64,000 nt of DNA, taken from positions 248,001 to 312,000 of the forward strand of contig NW_026570347.1 of NCBI RefSeq assembly GCF_019649055.1, in the 5' to 3' direction. The notes beneath the pieces were generated by a model. The model did not search any database, was not told the origin of the DNA, and saw nothing but the letters and a program-made list of their open reading frames with translations. The position numbers were made by a program, and so were the translations under genes. Each line of letters starts with the position of its first letter. Positions within the stretch are counted from its first letter, which is position 1. The stretch is from Paramacrobiotus metropolitanus. Its lineage: Eukaryota > Tardigrada > Eutardigrada > Parachela > Macrobiotidae. Shown piece after piece: positions 23,874 to 35,135 of this stretch.

Positions 23874-26528
23874 AATTAATAAGGCAAACGAAAATCTTAG
23901 AAATTTAAAAAATTAGAGCAAACTAGAAAGTATGTAAAACTTACACGCGCATTTTTGCATAAGCTTGAAATTACTTCGTTATAGCAAATCTAACTGTCCA
24001 AATCCCGATTCTGACAAGCCACGATCAACGTGTTTTTGCAGCGTCTGCGTTACGGTTACGGTAATTTTCACTCTGAAATCCAACAATAGCAGAAAAACTA
24101 GCACGATTAGTTGGGTATGGTAACAAACCACTAGTCCGAATCGCCTGTTAGCGCACTGGTACTATTACGATTTCGCAGATAGGAGACACATAAAGAAGAC
24201 GAGCTGACATAACGAGTTCACACGAGTACGATTTAGCGATACAATCATGCGTAATTATTAAACTGAATTTCAAAATGTACCATCAAACTAATTCAACAAT
24301 TCACAACTGGTTGCAGCAAAACCGTACAAGCATGTGGCCCATGGGGAAAAGTTTACGGCAATCAATCACCCGGAAACACCACAATGCCTTAAACTACGCA
24401 AACGTTTATCACTATTTGTACAGACAGCTGTAGTAAAAACCTATATCTGCACACTATAAATTCAGATATGGAATATGAGATAACAACATACTTTTTAGAT
24501 ATCACAGCCATCAAGCAATGGTGCACGATTATTACAGCTGTGCACCACTCGCAAGTTAGCAACAGCACCGATCATAAAACATAAACCGACTAGAGCAATT
24601 TACAATTATAATACTCTTCATAATACTTTAAATTTTTAACTTATACGGTCTTTATCTTTTTTTACCGGAGCAGCAATGTCAGAATGACCAGCAAACATAC
24701 ACAACCCCAAAATCCTTATCAGTACAAAGCAACAATTAAATTAAGTAATTAAATCATAAAATACGAGTATCAACATAAGATATGCACGGTGCAGGAAAAA
24801 AACTACCTACAGGTAATGTTGCGTAACAAAGTTATGCTAATAATGAAAATATTAAACGAAGACCAGAATAATAAACTCCACAGCTGAAAGCCCAATAATA
24901 ATATATGCAGCAATACAACATACATTATATTAAAATATTCAGTTAATACAATCATCACATATTACTATTATAAAACCTAATTCAACAGGAGACAACACTA
25001 TTGAATTAGGTTTTTTAATATGTGCTTTATAGTATGTGATGCGTAATCGGCAATCCTTACGACTCACCTATAGCTTTAATTTCGCCTTTCAGGTGTCCAG
25101 AATCCCACAACACTTTGATAAAATATGAGCTGAAGAGCTAAATTTCCCAGCAGGTAGCACAATATCATATCCAGTGCAACTACATAATACTACAATTGTG
25201 TCTGGCTGTCTTTCCACAGCATCACGATGAGAGGAGCAGGAGCAATCATCAGAAAAATCACGTTTACAGTTTGCTGGCCCACATTGAAGTTAAAAAGCCA
25301 GAGCCGTCGTCAAACGCAGCTCAGGTTAATTGCGATTATGCCGAAGGTCCTTCGTCAACAAACCCTTACAAGTTAAAACAGGTTACACGAGTCTCGAGAC
25401 TGTCATGAGTACTTGCTGGGAGAAGGCGACGATCATTCAGCGATGGAGAAATGTTAACGTGAAGACAACCACCTGTTATGCTTGATTCAGCATAGATGGG
25501 CCGCGGAGCATAACGTAATATACGGAGAGCTAGACGTAACGAGCACTGTTTCTTAGTAGATGAAATATCCTATATTTCTTGATCAATCAATAGGTAGTGA
25601 TGATGCTCTCTGACAATGTGACAACAAATTAAAATAATAAGATTCATGCTAGCCATGTAGCACAAAAATATAGCACGTTTATCAGCTTTTCATTCTTTTG
25701 CTAAAACACTAACTGCGCTATTGAACAAGAGATTCATTTCATTTCACGATCAGTGACTCGAGGCCGTGCCAGACGTGAGTCACTACGCTACGCTAAAGAT
25801 AGAAATCCTTGTGAAGATAAATATATTGCTGAATTTTAAATTTTGATATTTCGCTTCACTGCTACGAAGCTGGTATTCGTATCGATAATCGAGCGAACGG
25901 CATAAGCTGAATACTTTTCACGTTTATTTCTACAAATTCGGTTTTAATTTTTAAATATCACAAAAAGTGCATTGCAATTCCGACTAATACTGTAAGTCAA
26001 ATATCAAATACCGGTAAATGCCACACATGGGCTCTAATTATTGCAAATAATTCAATATTTGTGCACATTTCTGTAGTGCATTGGCTTATGCGCACAAACT
26101 CTACATATAAAGTGACTTTCGGATAAGAGAAGGCCGGCTTGAACTTCCGATGCCGTGGTGACAAATCACAAATGTTACGATAGTAACAGGAGAAGTTATA
26201 TTTAAATGTCAGTAACAAACATTAGATATCGAGAATTCTATTCTCTCGCTACTCTACCTACTACCGTAATTTTAGAATAAACCGTTAGTCCACACGTGTA
26301 AGTGATACAGTATAGTTTTTATACCCTATCTTTTAGATTTAAGTTAAATTCCAAAATGACCCATCTTACTTATGCGATACATCATCATTTGTTAATACAC
26401 TGGTCCGTACAACAAAGTTATCCATTATGTACAGGAAAAAGCCAATTTACAGTAGCAATATCGTAATCCAAAAACAAAACATGAAAAAATGAAAATAATT
26501 CATCTGCCCACTAGCGCTAACCCCCATG
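23874..26528. other. intergenic, AT-rich
   Basis: This lies between the RhoGAP 5' exon and the SNIP1 stop codon. An open frame at 25196-25408 (+) follows a reasonable acceptor (ctttccacag at about 25215), but the two possible frames cannot be told apart and neither resembles a known protein. The region contains the inverted repeat at 24953-25041. Nothing else is recognisable. Confidence 0.5.
24953..25041. repeat. 89-bp inverted repeat, MITE-like or foldback
   Basis: The perfect inner arms AAAACCTAATTCAA (24972-24985) and TTGAATTAGGTTTT (25001-25014) are flanked by outer matching arms CATCACATA (24953-24961) and TATGTGATG (25033-25041). The whole unit could fold into one long hairpin. No target-site duplication is obvious. 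Confidence 0.7.
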
Positions 26529-28470
26529 TCAGCTGGATTTGTTGCCATCTTCGTCATCACTGTGATACTCGTCGTCTTTGCTGCCTTCATGCAGCATCAC
26601 GTATTCTCTTGAGCTAAAGCCAAACTTTATGACATCTTTTTCCAATAGCTCTACAAATCTTTGGGCTTCAATGCGCTTTCCATTCACGGATGTTCCATTA
26701 GCCGAACCGAGATCTATGATGTAGGGCTTCACTCGTCGAACGACTGTCCCATCCTCTTTCTCAGCTGGAATCAGACGGTACTGAATCACCGCGTGCTGCT
26801 TGGAACAGGATGGATGGTCAATGGGAATGTCTACGACGCGCCGATCTCGACCTGACATGAGAGAAACATATATTTTGTTCACCGAACATTTAGTGCATGA
26901 ACATAAGCAATATCAAAATCTACTGTATGCATACTGTACTATCAAAATGACAAAACCTACTGTCAGCATACACTCCGAAATTCCGAATAAAGACAAAGTA
27001 GCAGCGAACGATAGAAGTTTTATTTTTGCACAATAACTTTATTTAAAACTCTTATAAATCATGGTACTAATCTTATTCCAACTATTACGGCGTATTAAAT
27101 GGTATTAAATGGCGTAAGTCTATATATTAAATTAAATGGTATTAAATGGTATTAAATGGCGTATGAAATGGTATTAAATGGTATGGTATTAATGGTATGG
27201 TATTAAATGGTATTAAATGGCGTAAGTCTATATAAACATATTTCATCGAATTAGCAAATACGTTTTTACAAGACCTTCATTCTACAGGTAAATAAATTCC
27301 ACTGGAAAAAGCACTTACAACAAAATTGAAGTGTTTCGCCTCGACTACTGCGTCTAGTCTTCTTCTTATTGCTAAATATTAATTCGGTATTGCACTTTTA
27401 ACTTATCCACATGACTTATTTCTAACAAATCAGCCATAATCGGGAAGTTCATTTACTATAATTTAAAGGGGCCTTCAGTCATAAAAAGAAGCGAGATTTT
27501 ACACGAGATACATATACGTCCTTAGTATTTACCAAGCAGATATGCGCTTTGACGGTGAATGTACATGGTGGGCAAGGAGCTATCGCCTTTAAATGGATAC
27601 AATCGCCATCGTACTTTCGGTTTTCTGGCTTCGTCCGGCTGTGAATACTGAATAACCACCCCGTTTACCGTATTCGTGTCCTCCAGAAGTTTGCCAGACA
27701 ATCCGAAATTCGGCTTTTCCGTTTTTACATTTGCAGCATTCGGCTCGGGCGGGGGTGAATCAGCCTGGCGACCGTAGCCTGTCTGCACATCCTGTGCATC
27801 CGTGGAGGGCCGCGAATTATTACGGTCGCGTTCCCGTTGATCACGCGCGGGTCTTCCTTCACATCCATGTCGTTCGCGATTTTGTTGTCGATGATCGGAG
27901 GAGTTACGGCGCTGATCTGGCTGGTCCGTATTACGGTGCCTACGGTCTCGTTCCCTGTGCGAGTCGTCTCGCCTGGAATGCGAATCACTGGGTTCCCGAG
28001 ATGCATGTCTACGCTGCGTCCGCTCTGTTTGCGAGTTTCGAGGGCGGTCATGGGCTGATGTGGAAGGTGATTGCGATCTTCTTCGTTTTGCAAAACGCTC
28101 TTCTGGGGACCGTCGCCGATCCGCATCCAAATTGCGCCGTCTCACCTCGTTCCCCTAAGAGTAAGTAACAAAACTCAACAAGAACAGAAGCGCTCAACCT
28201 CTACCAACACAACACGAGCGAAAACACCGATCACCAAATAATTATATTACAATAATGCTGATTTTTCCTTAAATTATGCGTTACAGTAAACTGTTAACCC
28301 AGATCACATTAGGCAGTGAGAATGGGAACGGTGGAAGTGGAACCTCGAAAACGGCTAACATCAATAAAGGACAAATAGGACATTGCACACGCTGATCTGA
28401 GACGATCACAACCATGAGGGTACCTCGTACTTACATCTTTCCCTCTGTTGTGTTTCGGTGAGGAAGGCAT
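26529..28470 (-). CDS. SNIP1: SNIP1-family FHA-domain nuclear protein, 3 exons, 326 aa
   Basis: Exons 28470-28435, 28154-27533 and 26851-26529 join in phase (981 nt). The first exon codes MPSSPKHNRGKD. The second is an Arg/Ser/Asp/Glu-rich low-complexity N-terminus followed by KPNFGLSGKLLEDTNTVNG and RWRLYPFKGD, the conserved SNIP1 entry to the FHA domain. The FHA domain spans roughly residues 195-305, split by the last intron after SAYLLG. It carries DIPIDHPSCSKQHAVIQYR, RRVKPYIIDLGSANGT and DVIKFGFSSREYVML, all hallmarks of SNIP1. The tail is acidic. The family acts in the nucleus in splicing-associated complexes and in SMAD/NF-kB and miRNA-biogenesis regulation; the FHA domain binds phosphothreonine. 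The length is somewhat below the human protein (396). Intact. Confidence 0.95.
27091..27229. repeat. AT-rich microsatellite in the SNIP1 intron
   Basis: The decamer ATTAAATGGT is repeated about nine times with interruptions, plus a GGCGTAAGTCTATATA block that occurs twice (from about 27111 and 27220). It lies inside the 681-nt second intron of SNIP1. Confidence 0.85.
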
Positions 28471-29172
28471 TAGTAAAAGCTATAACGATTCTCTGTAACC
28501 CAACGTTTGAAAAATTTATAAATATTCGCGAATTCGCCTACGAAAAGTAGAAAAACTGTAAATTTCCGAAGCATGGAAGATTTTGAGCAGCATATCCGTA
28601 CGGACGTCGTGTTAAAATGTGAAACAAAACAGATGAAAACAAAACTGTTGACTACTTACTTCCGGCGATTAAGACATCCGGCCGAAAGCAGCGTCAAGCC
28701 ATTGCACTCAAAGTCTCAAAACCTTCTGACATGAGTAAAAAAATGAATCATCTCCCGCCGCCCGCGGCATAAAAAAAGCTCTATTTTCCACTTGTCAGTT
28801 GTCAGAGGCCTCAGGCCATCGCACTCGCAATACTGTATCGTGTACTAGTATTACAAACATATTTTCTGGTTTTGTTTCCGTTTGCCAGTTTGTGGATTAT
28901 TTATAATTTGTCAGCAGTGTGGAACCCTCTGATTCTTTCCCTCCTACCGGTCTATTTTTAAACACGTAAGCGGTAAGTATTCAAAGGGTTTTGACCGAAA
29001 AACCATTGGATCATCATCCCCTTCCCATTTAGTTTTCTTTTGTTTTATACATTTATGATTTTAGTCATTTTACCATGCGCCTGCTCAAACCGCAATCACT
29101 GTTCATAGGTACGCCGTACGGGAGTCGCTCTCTCCTTCTTCTCCAAGAATTCCCCCCCTCGATCCCAGCAAG
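28471..29172. promoter_or_regulatory. shared upstream region of divergent SNIP1 (-) and cyclophilin (+)
   Basis: The two start codons are 702 bp apart and point away from each other, so the interval is likely to hold both promoters and the 5' UTRs. No individual element can be assigned with confidence. It could act as a bidirectional promoter, but that is inference from geometry only. Confidence 0.45.
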
Positions 29173-29758
29173 ATGGCCAATAATCCCAAAGTCTTCATGG
29201 ACATCACCATCGACAACGCCAAGGCCGGCCGCATCATGATGGAGCTGCGCGCCGATGTCGTGCCCAAGACGGCCGAGAATTTTCGCGCTCTGTGCACCGG
29301 GGTCAAGGGTTTCGGCTATAAGGCCGAAATTATGGCCGAAACCCTTGACCCTGGTGATTAAGCCGAATGCCCATTGTTTTGGGGGCGATATTGGGGAAGG
29401 AATGGGCCCCTGCGGCAAGTCGATCTACGGGAGTAAATTCGAGGATGAGAATTTCCAGCTGAAACACGACGGTTACGGTATCCTGTCCATTGAAAACCGG
29501 GGACGCGACACCAACGGCAGCCAGTTCTTCTTGTGCACTGCTCCAACCGAGTCGATAGACGGCAAGCACGTCGTCTTCGGGAATGTTGTGGAGGGCTTGG
29601 ACATCGTCAAGAAGATGGAAGAGCAGGGCACTCAGAGCGGCCAACCCAAGTCCAAGGTCGTTATTGACAACTGCGGGGAACTGAAGTATGCTGGATTTAA
29701 TATCATCTGTCAGATAGGTGAGTTCCGTTTAATTTGGGAAACCCCGTTATGCCACTAA
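29173..29758 (+). pseudogene. cyclophilin-type peptidyl-prolyl isomerase, broken in the active-site region
   Basis: The start ([14 protein letters not shown]) and [14 protein letters not shown] are cyclophilin A-like. This frame then runs into a stop at 29359-29361. The rest of the domain continues in another frame: [69 protein letters not shown]. Between them the usual FHRVIPxFMCQGGDF segment is replaced by a foldback (29297-29354), so the catalytic arginine is lost. The CQGG glutamine reads as phenylalanine, and the Trp position before DGKHVVFG is Ile. After the usual C-terminal CGEL, the frame continues about 25 codons and passes a good GTGAGT donor near 29719, so an extra 3' exon is possible. 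Either a decayed copy or a local rearrangement; an intact paralogue is expected elsewhere. Confidence 0.8.
29297..29354 (+). repeat. perfect 16-bp foldback inside the cyclophilin
   Basis: GGTCAAGGGTTTCGGC (29301-29316) is native cyclophilin sequence (VKGFG). Its exact reverse complement lies at 29335-29350, where native sequence should be, with an 18-nt loop. The match extends to 19 of 20 at the outer side. The copied arm replaces the FHR-encoding codons. Confidence 0.9.
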
Positions 29759-30327
29759 TATTAGCATCAGAGTTGCCGTAATTCTGAATTTTCCATCCCC
29801 ATTCACATTTCCATATTTTCTCTCCTCTTTCCGCCATTTGTTATCGGCTAATAACATTTCTGCTTTGAAACATACAGAAAGCCCATTCTCATTCCATTTT
29901 GCTTTTCTCTGGTCTTACTATTTTATTAATTATGTTTAGATGTCACGACCGAATTTTTCACGCAGAAGTTTGGTCATATGATGGAAGTGCCCACTGCCTA
30001 CAGTTGGTGTATTCCTCTATCTCGCTGGTGAAGTGGCTCGATTGGCACGCTACATAGAAAGGGAGTCAGAGTCGATCGTTATGCTGGCCGCTACTGAGAC
30101 CTCACTGACGCTGCTACTGAAAGGAAAGCAAGAAACCCGGCAGAATTTGGTCAAAGAACTGACGTAAGATTACGACTAGTAAAGACGAAAAACAAATTAA
30201 AAAGTATAGAACGCGATTGGTTTAACTTTCGAATGACTATAGTACCGTATCTGTAGCGTTCATACTGTACAAAATTTCGGCAAGTGCAGGGTAACAGTAC
30301 GTTTATCTTATAACTTGTTGCATTTAG
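29759..30327. other. possible upstream exons of the small heat shock gene, unresolved
   Basis: Short open stretches occur at about 29939-29992 (after tatgtttag) and 30003-30164, the latter reading GVFLYLAGEVARLARY and ending in a stop. Neither matches a family I recognise. One could encode the N-terminus of the heat shock protein or a 3' exon of the cyclophilin transcript. Confidence 0.3.
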
Positions 30328-30657
30328 GAATATTAATGCAGACTTGTCCACCAAAGGGATTACAATCCACATTCCCGTTCTTTTTAAATTCGACACGCGT
30401 GGTTTTGAACCGGAGAACATTACGCTGAAGACGCTGAACGGTCAGCTGGCGGTGCAGGCCAAGCGCCAGGAAACCGACGGGGAATATCATTGCGCTCGTC
30501 AGCTTGATATGACGGTTAGAATTCCGGAGGAGGTTAATGTGGAGGAACTGAAAGGTTACATTAGTGGCGACGGATTCTTACATATGGAATCGTTGTACAC
30601 GGCACCGGCTATCGAGCAGAAGGAGGAGTTCCGGGAGATTCCCATCACCCATGAATA
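30328..30657 (+). CDS. small heat shock protein (alpha-crystallin domain), C-terminal exon
   Basis: After an acceptor (ttgcatttag at 30318-30327), the frame reads an alpha-crystallin domain: FDTRGFEPENITLKTLNGQL, VQAKRQETDGEYHCARQL, IPEEVNVEELKGYISGDGFL. It ends with the IxI motif EIPITHE that caps neighbouring dimers in sHSP oligomers. The N-terminal region must be in an upstream exon, because the first in-frame ATG is not at a sensible start. sHSPs are ATP-independent holdases of the cytosol. After the TAA (30656-30658) the same frame stays open for nine codons (PKAVEQAKK) to a TGA, which looks like the original C-terminal extension cut off by a nonsense change. Confidence 0.85.
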
Positions 30658-30689
30658 ACCCAAAGCCGTGGAACAGGCCAAGAAGTGAG

Positions 30690-32952
30690 AAAGCGGCCGC
30701 GAATGGGACCAGCACGACTGAATGGTAAAAGTTAATTCTCTATTTATCGTTTGTTTCGCACGGTTTCATTTTTTTGTAACTCCAGTGATGGAATTAATTC
30801 CCTGGTAATTTTTTTGTCGGCTCTAGCCGTTATAATCTTGATGAGGAAATGGTGAGTTTCTTGTGGTCTCAAACGATTGATCTTTCTGCTGGTACATGAT
30901 ATCATGATGCTGGTCTCATGTTGCATTTATCGACAGTCCGCTGCTTGATTTAGCGAATTAATCTGTTTGTATTTTGCGTTATAATAAAATACAATTCTGG
31001 AAATCGTTGTCTTTTGGGCTGCTTAATTTCCCAATATTACGTTCTAGAGCAAAACATATCTTAACGGTGTAAAGGCCAGAATAGGAACAGAATCTTTCAT
31101 ACTGGTATGACCGTTTAAAAAATAATCCGCGTTAGATATGTATGTGTGAAACCGAAGCACTTCTCCAACTTTGAAATCGAAATCCAGACACGGGTTCAGC
31201 TCACCATGAATTTTGCCAGTACTAATCGCAATTAAAACATTCGATTTCCGAATGAAACTGCTTGCGAATTAGGCAATTCGTACAACACTAACAACAGCGT
31301 ACATCGAGGAAACATGCTGCAGCTTGCAAGTAAATATGCAGGTACTGTCGGGTATTATGATCGCGACTTCGGAGTATTTCCTGCCCTAATATCTGCTGAA
31401 TCCCCGTGATCGTATATAATTCCTACGAGACAGCTGACTTTTAGCACATTTGCGAAACAGTCGCGGGAATTTACGGCGACGATTGAATGTGACGAAGATG
31501 TAAACACTTACAGCATCATTAACAACTGCTCTTGTTGTCCTAAGTTATTTGTGGATGTGCCATCTGGGCAAGCAGGCAAGACTACGTCGGATATACCACA
31601 CCAAGCATTTTCTGCCCAGTATCAAACTTCGTTATTTTATTCCGAAGCGCTCACATTAATGTTGCAATAGCAGTGTTCCTTTTTGTCACGGAAGTATTCT
31701 TATCGCGTCCAAATTTGATGCAGTGGAAGGTACAATATCTATATTTGTTTGTGGGTAAAAATTGCTGTTCTCGCAGGGATGGTTGTATACGACATTTTGA
31801 TCATACAGCATTCCAGCTCAGTGTCCAATTATCCGTTGATAAAGTGTACTTCGTATTCATATACAGTAACCAGTTGTTCCGGCGTTCATCGATTCCTTGA
31901 TCTCACCCATATTTTTAATTCCTGCGAAAACTGTTATATATAAGCGGTGTATTATGGCCATGGAGAAGGTCATTCCTGTGTGGCATATTCTCTCCATTTT
32001 CCTTCCCTTACCGAATATTCCCGAATACGGTAACATCGATAAACCGAAGCGTATGTCCTCCAACATTGTCACCGTGATTAGCTTCTCTAAGACAGTTATT
32101 ACTTGTATGTCATTCTAGTGACCTTTTATGTTGAGCCTTTCAGTAAACGTAGCTAACCGCATCTAAGAAAATGCTGATTACTATAATCCGCACACATTAA
32201 AAACGTACATAAATTAGTACCAGAATAAGAGACCTACGGTAATTACCTTTAATATCTAATTATCATTAACTGTCTTGAGATTCTCATCCTAATTTCATGT
32301 CCATCTGGGCTGTCAGCGACTCCCCAGCGCAAAATTTGACATCCAAAATGCTGGAAAGCGGCCTGTGCAGTTAACCCCCACAGGGCCTACTTATGACCAT
32401 TTGCCCCAGTGTGCAGGCCTCCATTTTCAGGCATCCTTTTTCAGGCATAAGGAAAAGGCCGCAGGAGAGGCCTGTCGGAGGGCTGCCAAAGGTCAAATGG
32501 TGGCCTGCACGCGTATATTACGGCCTAGAATATGGCCTTCAGCGGCTTTTGTACATATGCTGCAGCAGGCTGCAATTAGCCCAGCTTGTGGTTTTATGGA
32601 TACGCCCAGATCAAAAATGAATTTTAATAACCCAGTTGACAAAAATCTGCACAAAAATACAACCGTTTACGATTTCAGCACCGTCTAAAACACCGCAAGA
32701 ATAAACCGAAGAAATATGACTCAACTGGTAAATAAAACTAATGAAACACCTTTCATCGAAATTCATGTCGACTCGAAATGCTACGCGAGTAGAAACAAAA
32801 AATTAATTCAAAGACACCAAATCGTTTGAGTAAACGCAAACACAGCCACAAACAATTGAGTACAACACGAAACAGATAAAAAAAACAGAGAATTGCGAAC
32901 AAACAAGTGCCCTGTGCATAAAACAGCGGCGTGGTCTTAAAACCGAAACTAA
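30690..32952. other. no recognisable gene
   Basis: Several short open frames on both strands (for example 31857-32072 minus) have no family resemblance. A GC-rich block at 32285-32600 is rich in GGCCT-type words and may be an old repeat. The AATAAA at about 30984 could belong to the heat shock transcript. Confidence 0.45.
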
Positions 32953-33265
32953 TTATTCGTCCCCAATCAGGCCGTTGATGGTAGCGTCATAGCCCGCCGC
33001 ATCGACCATGCTGTCCTCGTGCATCATGGGATCCATATCCCCATCATCCTCGTCCATACCCACTGGGTTTCCGCTTCTCCGCTTCCGTCTTCCGCTTCCG
33101 GCTCCGCATCCGCGTTGTTAGAAGCGACACCTGCAGCCCGCTTCCGGTCATCCTCGGCCTTGCGCTCCGCTTTAGCCTTTTCCAGAATAGTGCTTACTTT
33201 CTTACGATACTGCTGAACATTCAACTCGTCTTTTCCTTTATAAGCCGCCCAGCGCTCCATCACAC
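32953..33265 (-). CDS. C-terminal exon of an unidentified Lys/Glu-rich, acidic-tailed protein (frameshifted)
   Basis: After an acceptor (tctgttag), the exon reads VMERWAAYKGKDELNVQQYR, then a helical Lys/Glu-rich stretch (KKVSTILEKAKAERKAEDDR) and an Ala/Glu-rich segment. Near 33070 the coherent reading moves by one base into a second acidic frame (MDEDDGDMDPMMHEDSM) that ends NGLIGDE and a TAA at 32953. The smooth acidic continuation suggests a single-base indel, real or from the assembly. The composition suggests a nuclear or nucleolar protein with a coiled coil, but I do not recognise the family. Upstream exons were not found. Confidence 0.5.
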
Positions 33266-33659
33266 CTAACAGAAGAGTTATAAAGTTAACAAAGAAACTA
33301 CAGTATAATAAAGCATAAATTAATTAGCTAGATGCTAGGTACATAAACAAATAATACATTGACTTTTATGCAAAGTTACAAAATAAACGCACAATTTATG
33401 CTTTATTATACTGTAGTTTACTGTAGTTTACAATCTTTTTAGTGGGGCGCAGACTATTTTAAACGAAGTGCAGGTAATCATGTTGTTCCTCCGGGCTCCG
33501 TAAAAAACTGCTCTTAACTCAGACTTATTTTTCGGTTTTTTTAATTATAAACACATTGCTTTTTCAAAGTTCATTGCACAGTTGCATTTGTACGTAGAGA
33601 CAACAAACAAACTCTCGGTATCGTCATTTCGTCCTCCGCCATCTATTTGTCGGATACCT

Positions 33660-34891
33660 CAAAGTATTAATGTCAAAGAGTGGAAGGCATCCGATTTCCG
33701 TAACTGGATACTCTATTTCTCTATTCGATCGATGGTTGGTTTGCTGCCCGACGAATACCTTAACCACTGATCCCTTTTGGTGGATGCTTACACGATTCTC
33801 AACAGTTCCAAAATCCGTGTTGATGACCTTGAGCGTGCTTCGCGAAGCCTTACTAAATTTTCTGATGACTTCCCAAGTTTGTTTGGTAAGAAATATATTG
33901 ATCGTGATTACCTACCGTGACTGCTAACGCGTGCTTAAATTCCCATGCATTTCAGATCCAGAAAATTTCGGCATAAATTTCCATGGGTTACAGCACCTAA
34001 CGGAGCAGGTGGACCTCTGGGGTCCGTTATTTGCCTCCGATCTTTTCGCATTTAAATCAAAAAATGGGTGGTTGACCCGGCATTCTTATGCGAAACACAA
34101 TGTTACCCGTAGCCTGATGCGAACCTTACTCGGCTCACAAATTCTGCAGGAGAAAGCTGACCCTGTTTCCATTCCAGCAGAGGTGCACTTAATACGCATT
34201 ATCCAAGGAAAGAGGTATAACTTTAAATGCCGGAAAGTTTCCGGCATCGCAAGAAATTAAAGTATGTGGTTGGTATATACGTACATATGTACCGCAGCAT
34301 TCGTTCATGAGAAGAACATCATTCCGCATCCTGCTTATGATAAAATTTTTTTTTCGTAATCTGTCCATGTACGGGAATACAATGGAATGCAAAATTAACC
34401 GGACGCTGGCCGATATATATCCGGCAGAGCACCGCCGGTATCCTCCGCTTTTAAGTTAATCTTGCAGTCCATTGTACGTACAGATAGGGGTTTACATAAC
34501 TTTATATGATATTCCTATGACTCTCATTGCTTTTAGAGGTAAGAAAGGGTGGACCGGTGCAGGATGGCGGTCATGGTCGGCGGCAATTAGTTCTCCAGAC
34601 TGTTCCTTAATACCACAAGAACACCCATGTAAAAACCACGTTTTGAAAGGCCTCAAAACAGCAGTTATTGACGGAATAAGCGTGTGGACGGATGCATACC
34701 GAAAACCAAAACGAACACTGGTCAAATATTTCTTAGTGACCAACAGACGGACAAAACAAAAGAAATACGTACGGGTTCATCAGCTCCTTATGTGCAGCGA
34801 TTGTATCCAGTTACTTTTCATCGGCTACATAATGCGGCCCGAATTTATTGAGCCGAATATTGTCAGGCTTTTTTCGCACCATACTCCGTAA
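33660..34891 (+). pseudogene. TNP2/DUF4218-like transposase region of a DNA transposon (decayed)
   Basis: The frame has the pattern of animal TNP2-type proteins: VKEWKASDFRNWILYFSIRS, LLPDEYLNH, then (after a TGA at about 33768) SLLVDAYTILNSSK and DDFPSLFG. A GTAAGA...TTTCAG intron (33894-33956) leads to FGINFHGLQHLTEQVDLWGP, FAFKSKNGWL and an H-x-x-x-x-N tail. A further open frame at 34472-34891 (RTLVKYFLVTNRR) suits the C-terminal region of the same family. The in-frame TGA and the missing N-terminal catalytic part mark it as a relic. It could also be a domesticated fragment, but the stop argues against that. Confidence 0.55.
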
Positions 34892-35135
34892 GTTTTTGGA
34901 TATTTTAAAAAAAGATAAAACTGGATAGCAGAATAGCAACAACATGCATATTATTTGCAGGATTATATATGAAAATAATATTCAGTCGAAAAAAATAATT
35001 TCGCTAACATACAGTAACATATTTTTACTTGTCGTTGTGTTCTTCCGGTTTTGCATCACATTCACAATTGTCTGAACATATGTACTTGTGGTCACTGCTT
35101 TTTAAAAAATTGTTAATATAGCATGCGCTGCGCGC

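Noticed and set aside
27731-28168. 145-codon plus-strand frame over SNIP1
   Set aside because: It is a shadow of the arginine-rich SNIP1 exon, which has clear family motifs and consistent splicing on the minus strand.
29065-29644. 117- and 104-codon minus-strand frames over the cyclophilin
   Set aside because: They are antisense shadows; the cyclophilin motifs are on the plus strand.
30003-30164. Peptide GVFLYLAGEVARLARY considered as a histone-fold (H2A-like) segment
   Set aside because: The resemblance to H2A is limited to a few hydrophobic positions and the rest does not fit. Left unassigned.
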